From Cystobacter fuscus DSM 2262 (GTDB lineage: Bacteria; Myxococcota; Myxococcia; Myxococcales; Myxococcaceae), in NCBI RefSeq assembly GCF_000335475.2, contig NZ_ANAH02000007.1, positions 310,001 through 374,000 on the forward strand: a stretch of DNA of 64,000 nucleotides, in the 5' to 3' direction. Each line of letters opens with the position of its first letter. Position 1 is the stretch's first letter. The translations under genes were made by a program, and so were the position numbers. The notes beneath the pieces were generated by a model. It was not told the DNA's origin and did no database searches. It saw nothing but the letters and a program-made list of their open reading frames with translations. Below, in pieces: positions 24,854 to 32,668 of this stretch.

Positions 24854-27529
24854 ATGAGCGGAGCACTGAAGGTCGGCGACGTCTTCGTGGCGGTCAGCGC
24901 GTCGCTGAATGAGTTCACCAAGGGCATCGACGAGTTGCTCGAAAACGTAGAGGAAGCGGCCGACGCCATCGAGGGCGCCATGTCCAAGGCGGCGGCTGCC
25001 CTGGGGGACTTCTCCGAGGGACTGCTCTCGGTCGCGGCGGTGGCCGGTGCGGCGGTGGCTGGCGCGGCCGAGTCCAACGAGGCGGCGAAGAAGGCGGCGG
25101 ACGACCTCAAGGCGTCCATGCTCCAGCTCTCGTCCGAGGTGGGCGCGGTCTTCCTGCCGCTGGTGCGCGAGCTCACCGAGGGCGTGCGCACCCTGACGGC
25201 GACCTGGCGAGGACTGGGCGCCGAGCAGAAGCAGCAGCTCGTCTCCTTCGTCCGGTACAGCGCGATCGTCGGAGCGGCCGGCCTCGCCACATCGCGGGCG
25301 CTGCTTTTCACCAAGTCGCTCTTCGAAGGCACCGTGGTGCTCGCGCGGGGACTGCGCACGCTCAATGGCGGCCTGGGCATCCTCGCCACTGGACTCAGGG
25401 GTGCGGGCCCGCTGCTCACCCGTCTAGGCTGGCAGCTCGTCTACCTGAAGCAGGCGAGCATGGGGGATGTCTTCGCTGCGGTGACCGCGTCGCTGCGCAC
25501 GTTCGCCGCCAACCTCCGGGCGCTGCCGGGGCAAGCGGGCGGGCTCGGGTCGGCGTTCAAGTCGATGCTGCCCACCCTCCTTGCGGTGGGTGCCCCGGTG
25601 CTGGCGATCACCGCCGCCGTCGCGGCCCTGGTGCTCCTCGCGGGCTCCCTCTACCGGGCCTGGAACCGGGGCGGAGCGGGCCTCAAGGAGGTCCTCGCCG
25701 GTGTCGGCGAGTCCGTCCGGGGGCTGGCCGCGCAGGTGAAGGACACGTTCGTCGGCATCTTCGACGCCTTCATGGAGTTCGCCCTGGGGCTGGCGTCCGC
25801 GTTCCTCGAGGTGCTCGCCGCCAAGGTCCGCGCCGTGGCTGCCTTCGCCGAGGAGGTCGCCCGGAAGGCTGGACGGGAGAATTGGGCCGACAACCTCGCC
25901 CAGGTCCAGAAGCTGTCCGGCACCGGCATGGTGAAGGCCATCGTGGGGCAAGTCTCCCCCGTGGTCGACGCGGCCCGGCAGAAGCTCGCCAGCGCCGGCG
26001 CGGTACTCAAGAGCATCGGCAAGGAGACGGGGCAGGCCATCGGGTACGGGCTGAGCGAGAGCGTCGGGGGGTTGAAGGACCTCTTTCAGGACACCGGGCT
26101 CGCCGGCATGAAGGAGCAGATCGAGAACTGGCTCCAGGGCCTCATGCCCAAGGTGGGAGACCCATCCTCCGTCAGCGCGCCCGACGACCGGGAGGCCGCG
26201 GCCGCGCGGTATGCAGACTGGGTGAAGAAGCAGGACGCGAGCCTGCGCGAGGCTCTCTACGAGGACGCGGCGGCGGCGAACAAGGCCCTCGCCGCAGAGG
26301 CTGCCGCCATCGAGGAGACGGTGCGCCAGGTAGAGAGAGAAGCGCAGGAGGCGAGCGAGATGGCCCAGTTGCAGGCGGAAGCCAGTCTGGAGGCCGCGGA
26401 GGACGCCCGGCGCGCCCAGGCAGCAGAAGCCGAGCAAGCCGTGGAGGCTTGGCGGGCCTCGCGAGACGAGGCCCGGCGCTTGGCGGAGGCCGTGGCGGAC
26501 GCCCGGGAGGCGCTGGCGTCCAATCTCGCCTCACGCACCGGCAATCTCCAGGGCCTCGTGCAGTCAGCCGGGCAGGGAGCCATGGTGGGCGGGCCCGTCG
26601 GCGCGGCGGTGGCCGTGGGGTTGGACCTACTCACCCAGTCCGAGGGGTTTCAGCAGATCATCGAGATGGTGAACACCGTCATCCAGCAGGTGGCGGACGC
26701 GCTGGGCTCCTTCCTCGTGCCACTCCAACCCCTGGTGGCGTCGGTGCTGCGCCTGGTGCCGATCATCGCCAACGCCCTGGGCCCGGTGTTCAGCTTCATC
26801 GGGCAACTCCTCGAGCCCCTGGTGCCCGTCTTCTATGTCATCGGCGAGGTCCTCCAGGTGTTGGAACCCCTGTTGCAAATGTTCGCCGGGGCGTTGCAGC
26901 TCGTCGCCATGCCCATCAAGCTGCTCGTCGACACCGCCCTGCGCATGCTCTTCGAGGGACTCAAGATGCTCGGCGTCGCGCTCCTGGCCCTGGTCCGGGG
27001 AATCAGTTGGCTGTGGAATGGCTTGGTGGAGGGCGTGCAGTTGCTGCTCCGAACGCTCGCGCACCTGCCCTTCCTCGACGGACTCAACAAGGTGGCCGAC
27101 GAGTTGGAGGCGGTGAAGGTGGATCGGGACGCGCTGAAGCAGTCCCAGGAGGAGTTGCTCAACCTCACCTACGAGCAGGCCCGCGCGAAGGCGGCCGAGA
27201 CGGCGGCCACCATCAAGAACACGAAGGCGTTGCAGGAGGCGACGGAGAGCCTCACCAACGTGCCGGCGGCGTGGCGCGTGGCCCAGCGGCGCTTCCAGGC
27301 CCAGGACGCGCGCACCTCGCCCCTGCTGCCGGCTGGCCTGGCACCGAGCACCGCCCAGGCCGCGCCCGCGCAGACGGCCGCCCCGGCGATCGCCATCGGC
27401 ACGGTCAACGTCTCTGGCGAGGACACGGGCCGCGCGCTCGCCAAGCTCGAGCAGCACTTGAACAACCTCTCCTTCCGCAACCGGGGCACCCGCGCGGGCC
27501 CGGGCCGGTACGCGGTGGAGGGCGGGTAA
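24854..27529 (+). CDS. Tape measure protein
   Basis: 891 residues. It has an N-terminal Ala-rich helical section (VGDVFVAVSASLNEFTKGIDELLENVEEAADAIEGAMSK), two hydrophobic stretches (about 250-280 and 625-710, e.g. LVPIIANALGPVFSFIGQLLEPLVPVFYVIGEVLQVLEPLL), and a long Ala/Glu coiled coil at about 440-570. Length, composition and position after G/GT identify the tape measure that sets tail length; by the common rule of about 0.15 nm per residue the tail would be roughly 130 nm. It overlaps the next gene by one base (TAATG). Confidence 0.92.
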   Translation: MSGALKVGDVFVAVSASLNEFTKGIDELLENVEEAADAIEGAMSKAAAALGDFSEGLLSVAAVAGAAVAGAAESNEAAKKAADDLKASMLQLSSEVGAVFLPLVRELTEGVRTLTATWRGLGAEQKQQLVSFVRYSAIVGAAGLATSRALLFTKSLFEGTVVLARGLRTLNGGLGILATGLRGAGPLLTRLGWQLVYLKQASMGDVFAAVTASLRTFAANLRALPGQAGGLGSAFKSMLPTLLAVGAPVLAITAAVAALVLLAGSLYRAWNRGGAGLKEVLAGVGESVRGLAAQVKDTFVGIFDAFMEFALGLASAFLEVLAAKVRAVAAFAEEVARKAGRENWADNLAQVQKLSGTGMVKAIVGQVSPVVDAARQKLASAGAVLKSIGKETGQAIGYGLSESVGGLKDLFQDTGLAGMKEQIENWLQGLMPKVGDPSSVSAPDDREAAAARYADWVKKQDASLREALYEDAAAANKALAAEAAAIEETVRQVEREAQEASEMAQLQAEASLEAAEDARRAQAAEAEQAVEAWRASRDEARRLAEAVADAREALASNLASRTGNLQGLVQSAGQGAMVGGPVGAAVAVGLDLLTQSEGFQQIIEMVNTVIQQVADALGSFLVPLQPLVASVLRLVPIIANALGPVFSFIGQLLEPLVPVFYVIGEVLQVLEPLLQMFAGALQLVAMPIKLLVDTALRMLFEGLKMLGVALLALVRGISWLWNGLVEGVQLLLRTLAHLPFLDGLNKVADELEAVKVDRDALKQSQEELLNLTYEQARAKAAETAATIKNTKALQEATESLTNVPAAWRVAQRRFQAQDARTSPLLPAGLAPSTAQAAPAQTAAPAIAIGTVNVSGEDTGRALAKLEQHLNNLSFRNRGTRAGPGRYAVEGG

Positions 27530-28329
27530 TGGCCCTTCTGCGAGTCAACGGGGTGCCGGTGGAGTGCACCGCCTCGGAGTGGGAGCCGGTGACGCTCGGC
27601 GAGGTGGCGCGCAGCTTCAACGGCTGGCCGCGTGACACTGGCCGGGTGAAGAAGAAGGACTTCCGCTTCACCACGGGGCTGCTTTCCCTGCCGGAGGCGG
27701 TGGCGGTGCGAGGCCTCGTGGAGGGCGCGGGGCACGTGCTCACCTTCGAGGACGCCGCCGGGTACCTCTACACCTCGCGCGAGCTCGCGCCGCTCAGCGC
27801 CACGGGCGCCACCCGCTCCACCGTGGGCGCGAGGCACGGCAGCGCCTGCCTGAGCGTCGCCCCCAGCTCCGTGGTGGGGTGGAACGTGGGCACCCAGGGG
27901 TACGAGGGCGAGGGCGGCACCTTCATGGGCTGGGTGCGCGAGGGCACGGGGCCCTGGAGACACATCCTCTACGCCGCCGGCGGGCTGTCCCTCCACGTCG
28001 ACGGCAAGCGCGTGGATGCGAGCGGGGGCTACCCCTTTGCCCAGGCCCAAGACGGCTACGTCGTGCTGGGAGACATGGGCATGCAAGGCATTGCCACCCA
28101 CTTCGACGACGTGGTGGCCCTGCCCTACTCGGTGCCCTCGGCGTGGGTGCCCCACCTGTACGCCTGGCACAGCGCGCGCGGCTGGCCTGCCCTGCCGTAC
28201 GTGGTGGCCCAGGGTCCCCGTTTCCCCGCCCAGGGGCAGCTCGTGCTGGGCAAGGCCGGCGCGGGCCGCGCCGAGGTGCTCCTCACCACCGTGGGGGAGT
28301 CCTTCGACTTCTCCCTGCACGGCACGTGA
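27529..28329 (+). CDS. Distal tail protein with LamG/ConA-like domain
   Basis: 266 residues from the ATG at 27529. The first ~75 residues (VNGVPVECTASEWEPVTLGEVARSFNGWPRDTGRVKKKDFRFTTGLLSLPEA) look like a distal-tail barrel. The second part (GSACLSVAPSSVVGWNVG, GTFMGWVREGTGPWRHILYAAGGLSLHVDGKRVDAS, VVLGDMGMQGIATHFDDVVALPYSV) has the pattern of a laminin G/concanavalin-like lectin fold, as used for carbohydrate contact. It ends TVGESFDFSLHGT. It lies between tape measure and baseplate hub genes. Confidence 0.7.
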   Translation: MALLRVNGVPVECTASEWEPVTLGEVARSFNGWPRDTGRVKKKDFRFTTGLLSLPEAVAVRGLVEGAGHVLTFEDAAGYLYTSRELAPLSATGATRSTVGARHGSACLSVAPSSVVGWNVGTQGYEGEGGTFMGWVREGTGPWRHILYAAGGLSLHVDGKRVDASGGYPFAQAQDGYVVLGDMGMQGIATHFDDVVALPYSVPSAWVPHLYAWHSARGWPALPYVVAQGPRFPAQGQLVLGKAGAGRAEVLLTTVGESFDFSLHGT

Positions 28330-28335
28330 GAGCGG

Positions 28336-28350
28336 CCCTTCTCCCGGGGC
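28336..28350 (+). promoter_or_regulatory. Pre-start hairpin (CCCTTCT motif)
   Basis: CCCTTCTCCCGGGGC directly before the ATG at 28351; CCC pairs with GGG. Confidence 0.6.
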
Positions 28351-30795
28351 ATGCGCCCACTCTCCCCTTCCCAGCTTCGCCTGCTCTCCTGCCCCGCCGG
28401 CTACACCGTGCGCGGCCGCGTCCGCGTGCTCGGCCCGGACGGCACCACCTGGCACAACCTCTCCGCCCTCTTCGGCCGGGACTTCCTCGAGGGGGTGGAC
28501 GTGGACGAGTCCCTGGACAGCCCGGTGGCCCAGGCCACGGTGCGGGTGCTGCGCGAGGTGAATGGCCTTTCCCTCTCGCCCCTGGTGACGGACTCGCGCG
28601 CCAACAACCTCGCCGGCGCCTACTCCCCCCTGCTGGACGCGGGACGCGCCTTCCGGGTGGAGGTGGGCCTCTCCGCGCTGGGCTGCGAGCCCGGCCCCGG
28701 GGACTGGCTGCCCCTCTTCTACGGCAGGGTGGACGACGTGGACGCCGGCGACGTGGTGCTCACCTTCAAGGGCCGGGACTTCGCGGGCGTGCTGCAGGAC
28801 GTATGGCTGCGCCAGGAGCACCCGTACGGAACCACCGCGGGCACGCCCCTCCAGACGGTGTGCCAGTCCATTCTCAATGACTCGCACCTGTCTGCCTTCG
28901 GCCTCTACGTGCCGACCGATTTGGCCTGGGACTTGGGCCCCTACAACCAAGCCGTGGAGCCCGTGGCCGACGCCCTCGCGAAGCTCGCCACCGCTCGAGG
29001 CGCCGAGTGGCGCTGGAAGCTGCGCCCGGACACCGGAGACTGGGGCCTGTGGCTGTGGGTGCCCGACAGGAGCGCCTCCGAGCCCGTCTGGGAATGGGGC
29101 CCGAAGGACTACAAGGATCTCGGCGGGCTCTCCACCTCGCTCGCGGACGTGCGGACGCTCGTGGAGGTGGTGTACTCGGACGCGAGCGACTTGGACGTGA
29201 CGGGGCAGCCCAAGCGCAAGGTGGTGGTGCGCGAGGACGCGGCCGCCACCGCTCGCTACGGGTACCGCGCGCCGGATGGCTCCATGGTGCCGCGCTTCAT
29301 GCGCGTGGCCGAGGGGGCGGCCAGCAACATCCGCTCCCAGGCGGCCGCCGGGCGCCTGGCCGACGCGGCCCTCGCGGACTTGTCCTCGGCCTCGCTCGGG
29401 GTGAGCGTGGAGGTGGCGCTACACCCCGGGCTCGAGCTGGCCGACTTGGCGCGCCTCGCCCCCAACGGGGTGCACTTCGTCGACGCCCAGACGCTCGCCA
29501 TGCGCCAAGTGACGCACTCCCTCTCCGTCTCCGGGGGCACCACGCGCGTGCAGCTGCTCGGCAAGCCGAGCCTCAGTCCGCGGGCCTGGCTCGGCCTCGA
29601 GGCCCGGCCCGGAGTGGCCCCGGCGCCCACCTTCACCGGCCCGGCCGCGCCCTCGGGGCTCGCCGTCACCAACGCCTCCACCGGCGCCGTGCTGCTCTTC
29701 ACCGCCCCGGACGGCACCACCGGCCCCACCGCGGACAGCTTCGAGCTGCACATGGGCGCCACGCCGGGCTTCGTCCTCTCCAGCGACACCCTCAAGGCCG
29801 TGAGCAGTTCCACGCGCTTTGATTTGACCGCCCTCCCCCCCGGCGTCACCTACTACGCGCGCGTGCGCAGCCGGGACAAGAAGGGCAACGTGGGCCCGGC
29901 CTCGGCGGAGGTGACGCTGTCTCCCCGCTACCTCTACCCGGGGACATTCCTGCCCAGCGTCACCTACGGCGCCCTGCCCCTCAACGGGGACTTCGAGGCC
30001 CACCTGGACGCGGCCGCGCCGCCGGACGGGTGCGCCATGCTGCAGGGCACCTGGGGCGTGGACGCCTTCGGGGACACCTCGCTCACCTACTCCGGCGCGC
30101 GCTCGCTGCGCTTGGTGGCCCGGACGGGAGGGACGCGCCTGGGGCTGCAGCCCTTCGTGGCCCGGGCCGGGGAGCGCTTCGCCGTGAAGGCTCTCTTCTA
30201 CCCCCAGGAGGGCGGCACGAGCGCGGGACTCTACGTCACCTGGCTCGACGCTGGCTTCGCCCCTGTGGGCACCACCAACGTGGGCGCCGAGGCGCTCTCC
30301 GGCGGCACGTGGCGGACGCTCTCCGGCTACGTCACCGTGCCCGCCCAGGGCCGCTACGCACGCGTGGAGGTGGGCACCGCTTCCTCGTCCTCCGGCCGCG
30401 TCCTCTGGGTGGACTCGGTGGTGGTGGAGCCCTCCCTCACGGTGGTGCCCGCATGGCAGCGACTGCGCCACCCCGTGTTGGGAGGCAACCTCACCGACTA
30501 CGAGGAGGGGTGGAGCCCCCTCCCCACAGCCCCCGTGAGCTACCGACTGGATCCCCTGGGGTACGTTGAATTCCAGGGGACATTGCTGTCGGCCATCACG
30601 GCGATTAACGCCAACAGCACGGCCTTTACCCTGCCCCCCGGCTACCTGCCCGGACAAAACTACCTCCTGCGCACGCACGACCAGGGCCGTCTCTGCTCGG
30701 TGGACGTCCGTCCCTCGGGCCTCGTGCAGGCGTACAACGTCGTCGTCGGCTCGCAACTCAGTCTGGACGGTGTCCGCTTCCGGCCCGTCAACTGA
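28351..30795 (+). CDS. Fused baseplate hub and receptor-binding protein with FN3 domain
   Basis: 814 residues. The N-terminal ~410 residues resemble a tail hub of the gpD/gp27 kind (TVRGRVRVLGPDGTTWHNLS, SPVAQATVRVLREVNGLSLSPL, FYGRVDDVDAGDVVLTFKGRDFAGVLQDVW, VEVALHPGLELADLARLAPNGVHF). A fibronectin type III domain spans about 430-530 (PSGLAVTNASTGAVLLFTAPDG... LPPGVTYYARVRSRDKKGNVGPAS). A carbohydrate-binding-like beta-sandwich spans about 550-695 (GARSLRLVARTGG... VLWVDSVVVEP). The C-terminal ~110 residues form a fibre-tip-like domain. One polypeptide thus appears to combine hub, spacer and adhesin. It overlaps the convergent zinc-ribbon gene by 8 bases. Confidence 0.8.
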   Translation: MRPLSPSQLRLLSCPAGYTVRGRVRVLGPDGTTWHNLSALFGRDFLEGVDVDESLDSPVAQATVRVLREVNGLSLSPLVTDSRANNLAGAYSPLLDAGRAFRVEVGLSALGCEPGPGDWLPLFYGRVDDVDAGDVVLTFKGRDFAGVLQDVWLRQEHPYGTTAGTPLQTVCQSILNDSHLSAFGLYVPTDLAWDLGPYNQAVEPVADALAKLATARGAEWRWKLRPDTGDWGLWLWVPDRSASEPVWEWGPKDYKDLGGLSTSLADVRTLVEVVYSDASDLDVTGQPKRKVVVREDAAATARYGYRAPDGSMVPRFMRVAEGAASNIRSQAAAGRLADAALADLSSASLGVSVEVALHPGLELADLARLAPNGVHFVDAQTLAMRQVTHSLSVSGGTTRVQLLGKPSLSPRAWLGLEARPGVAPAPTFTGPAAPSGLAVTNASTGAVLLFTAPDGTTGPTADSFELHMGATPGFVLSSDTLKAVSSSTRFDLTALPPGVTYYARVRSRDKKGNVGPASAEVTLSPRYLYPGTFLPSVTYGALPLNGDFEAHLDAAAPPDGCAMLQGTWGVDAFGDTSLTYSGARSLRLVARTGGTRLGLQPFVARAGERFAVKALFYPQEGGTSAGLYVTWLDAGFAPVGTTNVGAEALSGGTWRTLSGYVTVPAQGRYARVEVGTASSSSGRVLWVDSVVVEPSLTVVPAWQRLRHPVLGGNLTDYEEGWSPLPTAPVSYRLDPLGYVEFQGTLLSAITAINANSTAFTLPPGYLPGQNYLLRTHDQGRLCSVDVRPSGLVQAYNVVVGSQLSLDGVRFRPVN

Positions 30796-31069
30796 CGCAC
30801 GAGGCGCAGTCCACCGCCCAGCGCTTGCCCCCGCCCTGAGCGCCGGCGTCCGAGACGAGGCGCAGGCGCCCCTCTCCCGCCTTCACCCAGGTGCCGCACG
30901 CGCACGCGGCCGCGCGCGTGTTGGGGCGGAAGCGCACGGGGCCCCGCGAGCACTGGGGCTCCACGTGCGCGAGGCCCAGCTCCGCGGAGAACTCCGCCTC
31001 CTCGCCCTTGCGGATGTGTCCTCCACAGGCCCGGCAGGTGCCAGCCTTCTTCGTGGTGATTGTTGGCAT
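30788..31069 (-). CDS. Zinc-ribbon protein, last gene of the leftward phage operon
   Basis: 93 residues from the ATG at 31069, one base after the sigma-factor stop. MPTITTKKAGTCRACGGHIRKGEEAEFSAELGLAHVEPQC is followed by ACACGTWVKAGEGRLRLVSD and RWAVDCASC. The three C-x-x-C pairs can hold two zinc ions. PARP-type or HNH-less zinc fingers are possible; I recognise no exact family. Cotranscription with the sigma gene suggests a transcriptional accessory role. Confidence 0.6.
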   Translation of the reverse strand: MPTITTKKAGTCRACGGHIRKGEEAEFSAELGLAHVEPQCSRGPVRFRPNTRAAACACGTWVKAGEGRLRLVSDAGAQGGGKRWAVDCASCVS

Positions 31070-31070
31070 G

Positions 31071-32054
31071 TCAGGCCGCCTCAAGGTGCTCGCGCAGCGC
31101 CGCCAGCCCCTCTGCGCGTGCTTCGAGCAACTCCGCGAGGGAGCACCCGAGGTGCCGCGCGAGCTGCGCGTCATTGAGGCGCGGGGTGGAGAGGCCCAGG
31201 GGCACGCCCACGGCGAGGCGCTGCCGGCGCGGGAGGCGCTCGAGGGCGGCCACCGCGGAGCCCTGGGCAGAGAGCTCCTCGAGGCGCTCCCCGCCAGCGT
31301 CGGCCACGTCCGAGGCCTCGCGCTCCTCGCACCGGGTGGCGCCCTGGGCCAGCGCCAGGGCCGTGGCCGCGTCGGCGCCCTCGGTGGCCAAGGCCTCCTC
31401 GTACGTCACCTCCTCGCGCTCCACCCGCTTGCGCGCGCGCGCGGCGAGCTTCCGCCCCCAGTGAGTCGGCCCCACCAGGCGGCCTTCCGCGAGCACGTTG
31501 CCCAGGTGCTGGCGCACGGCCTGGGCGACGTACGCGGGGTACAGGGTGCGGCCCGGCCCGGCCTTGCCCGGGGTGAAGCCGCGCCAGAGCTTCTGCGCGC
31601 GCAGGGCCGCCTCCTGCAGCAAGTCCGCGCGCGAGAGGTACGTGCGCTCATGGCTTGCCCAGGCCCGGCGCGCCTCGGCCGCGAGGAAGGGGGTGAGCAG
31701 GCGCAGCAGTTTCTCTTCCGCGGCGAGCTGCCGGCGGCTGCCCTCCGGCTGGCCCCGCGCCTCGCGCAGCGCCGTCTCCATGGCCTCGGCCACCTCCGGC
31801 GCGAGCCACCCTTTTCCCCTGGAAGGCCGCTGGAAGGGCAGCACCAGCTGGGCACCAGGCGCCGCCGGTGGTGGTGTGCGGCCGCGCAGGTGAGGCCGGT
31901 GCGCGCGATCGCGGCGCCGCGCCTCGCGTTGCGGTACCTCGGCGAGGAAGGCGAAGGGCTGCTGCCTGGGAGGGTTGGGGACGGCGGCGAGCGCAGGGCG
32001 CGGAGACGCGCGAGCGGAGGAGCGCGAAGGGGCGGGACAGGCGGAACAGGCCAT
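31071..32054 (-). CDS. Phage-encoded RNA polymerase sigma70-family factor
   Basis: 327 residues. After a variable ~120-residue N-terminus, the segment EKLLRLLTPFLAAEARRAWASHERTYLSRADLLQEAALRAQKLWRGFTPGKAGPGRTLYPAYVAQAVRQHLGNVLAEG follows the region 2 layout of sigma70 proteins (helices 2.1-2.4, with the D-L-L-Q-E-A motif). LVGPTHWGRKLAARARKRVEREEVTYEEAL corresponds to region 3. The end, AALERLPRRQRLAVGVPLGLSTPRLNDAQLARHLGCSLAELLEARAEGLAALREHL, has the region 4 HTH. It is encoded near the end of the leftward early operon, so it would be made before late genes and could redirect host polymerase to late promoters. Confidence 0.8.
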   Translation of the reverse strand: MACSACPAPSRSSARASPRPALAAVPNPPRQQPFAFLAEVPQREARRRDRAHRPHLRGRTPPPAAPGAQLVLPFQRPSRGKGWLAPEVAEAMETALREARGQPEGSRRQLAAEEKLLRLLTPFLAAEARRAWASHERTYLSRADLLQEAALRAQKLWRGFTPGKAGPGRTLYPAYVAQAVRQHLGNVLAEGRLVGPTHWGRKLAARARKRVEREEVTYEEALATEGADAATALALAQGATRCEEREASDVADAGGERLEELSAQGSAVAALERLPRRQRLAVGVPLGLSTPRLNDAQLARHLGCSLAELLEARAEGLAALREHLEAA

Positions 32055-32090
32055 GTCGGCCCTTGTCCTCGCCGCTGTGGGCTTCGTCCA

Positions 32091-32504
32091 TTACCGGACT
32101 GGGAGCCCCGCCGGCAGTCCGGTGCGGCCATTGCCCTGGACGCGAATCCCCGCTCGCCGGAGTGCGTCCAGCGCCTCCTGTTTCGACACCGCGAAGCGCT
32201 CGCAGAGCGCGTCCACCGAAAGCTCCGGCTCGCGCTGGTACAGCTCGACAATCCGCCGGTGGCGCCAGGCGCTCAGCTCCGCCGCGGTGAGGCCCAGCAG
32301 TGGGCGCGCGGGGCCGAGTTCGTCACTCCGCTCCGATTCCACCAGGTGGGCGGGCCGAGAGGGCGGTTTCTCCCCGCGCGCCCGGGCGAGCTTGTGCTTG
32401 TACACGCACTCCGCACAGCGCCAGGGCACGGGGCCCTTCGGGCCCACCTTCACCTCCGCGCCGCACGCGCAGGTGACGTGCCGGGGGCGCTGGAAACAAC
32501 TCAT
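32091..32504 (-). CDS. Zinc-ribbon plus HTH DNA-binding protein
   Basis: 137 residues from the ATG at 32504, overlapping the previous stop by ATGA. MSCFQRPRHVTCACGAEVKVGPKGPVPWRCAECVYKHKLARARGEK is a C-x-C/C-x-x-C ribbon with a basic tail. The C-terminal half AWRHRRIVELYQREPELSVDALCERFAVSKQEALDALRRAGIRVQG is a helix-turn-helix. Such phage proteins usually regulate transcription; it directly precedes the sigma gene and may act with it. Confidence 0.65.
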   Translation of the reverse strand: MSCFQRPRHVTCACGAEVKVGPKGPVPWRCAECVYKHKLARARGEKPPSRPAHLVESERSDELGPARPLLGLTAAELSAWRHRRIVELYQREPELSVDALCERFAVSKQEALDALRRAGIRVQGNGRTGLPAGLPVR

Positions 32505-32668
32505 GGCCGCCTCCGGCGCAGCTCGCCCACCGCGCGGGTGAAGCCGAGCAGCGAGGCCACGAGGCTCCCCGCGGAGAGCAGCCGGGGCGCCTCGCCCGGG
32601 GTGCCGAGAAGCGCGCAGGCGAGTAGCACGTGCGCGAGGAACACGAGGCGCTGTTGGCCGTGCGTCAT
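32501..32668 (-). CDS. Small hydrophobic protein
   Basis: 55 residues from the ATG at 32668, overlapping both neighbours by a few bases. MTHGQQRLVFLAHVLLACALLGTPGEAPRLLSAGSLVASLLGFTRAVGELRRRRP has two short hydrophobic segments and a strongly basic end. It is a likely inner-membrane peptide; the overlap pattern argues that it is really translated. Confidence 0.5.
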   Translation of the reverse strand: MTHGQQRLVFLAHVLLACALLGTPGEAPRLLSAGSLVASLLGFTRAVGELRRRRP

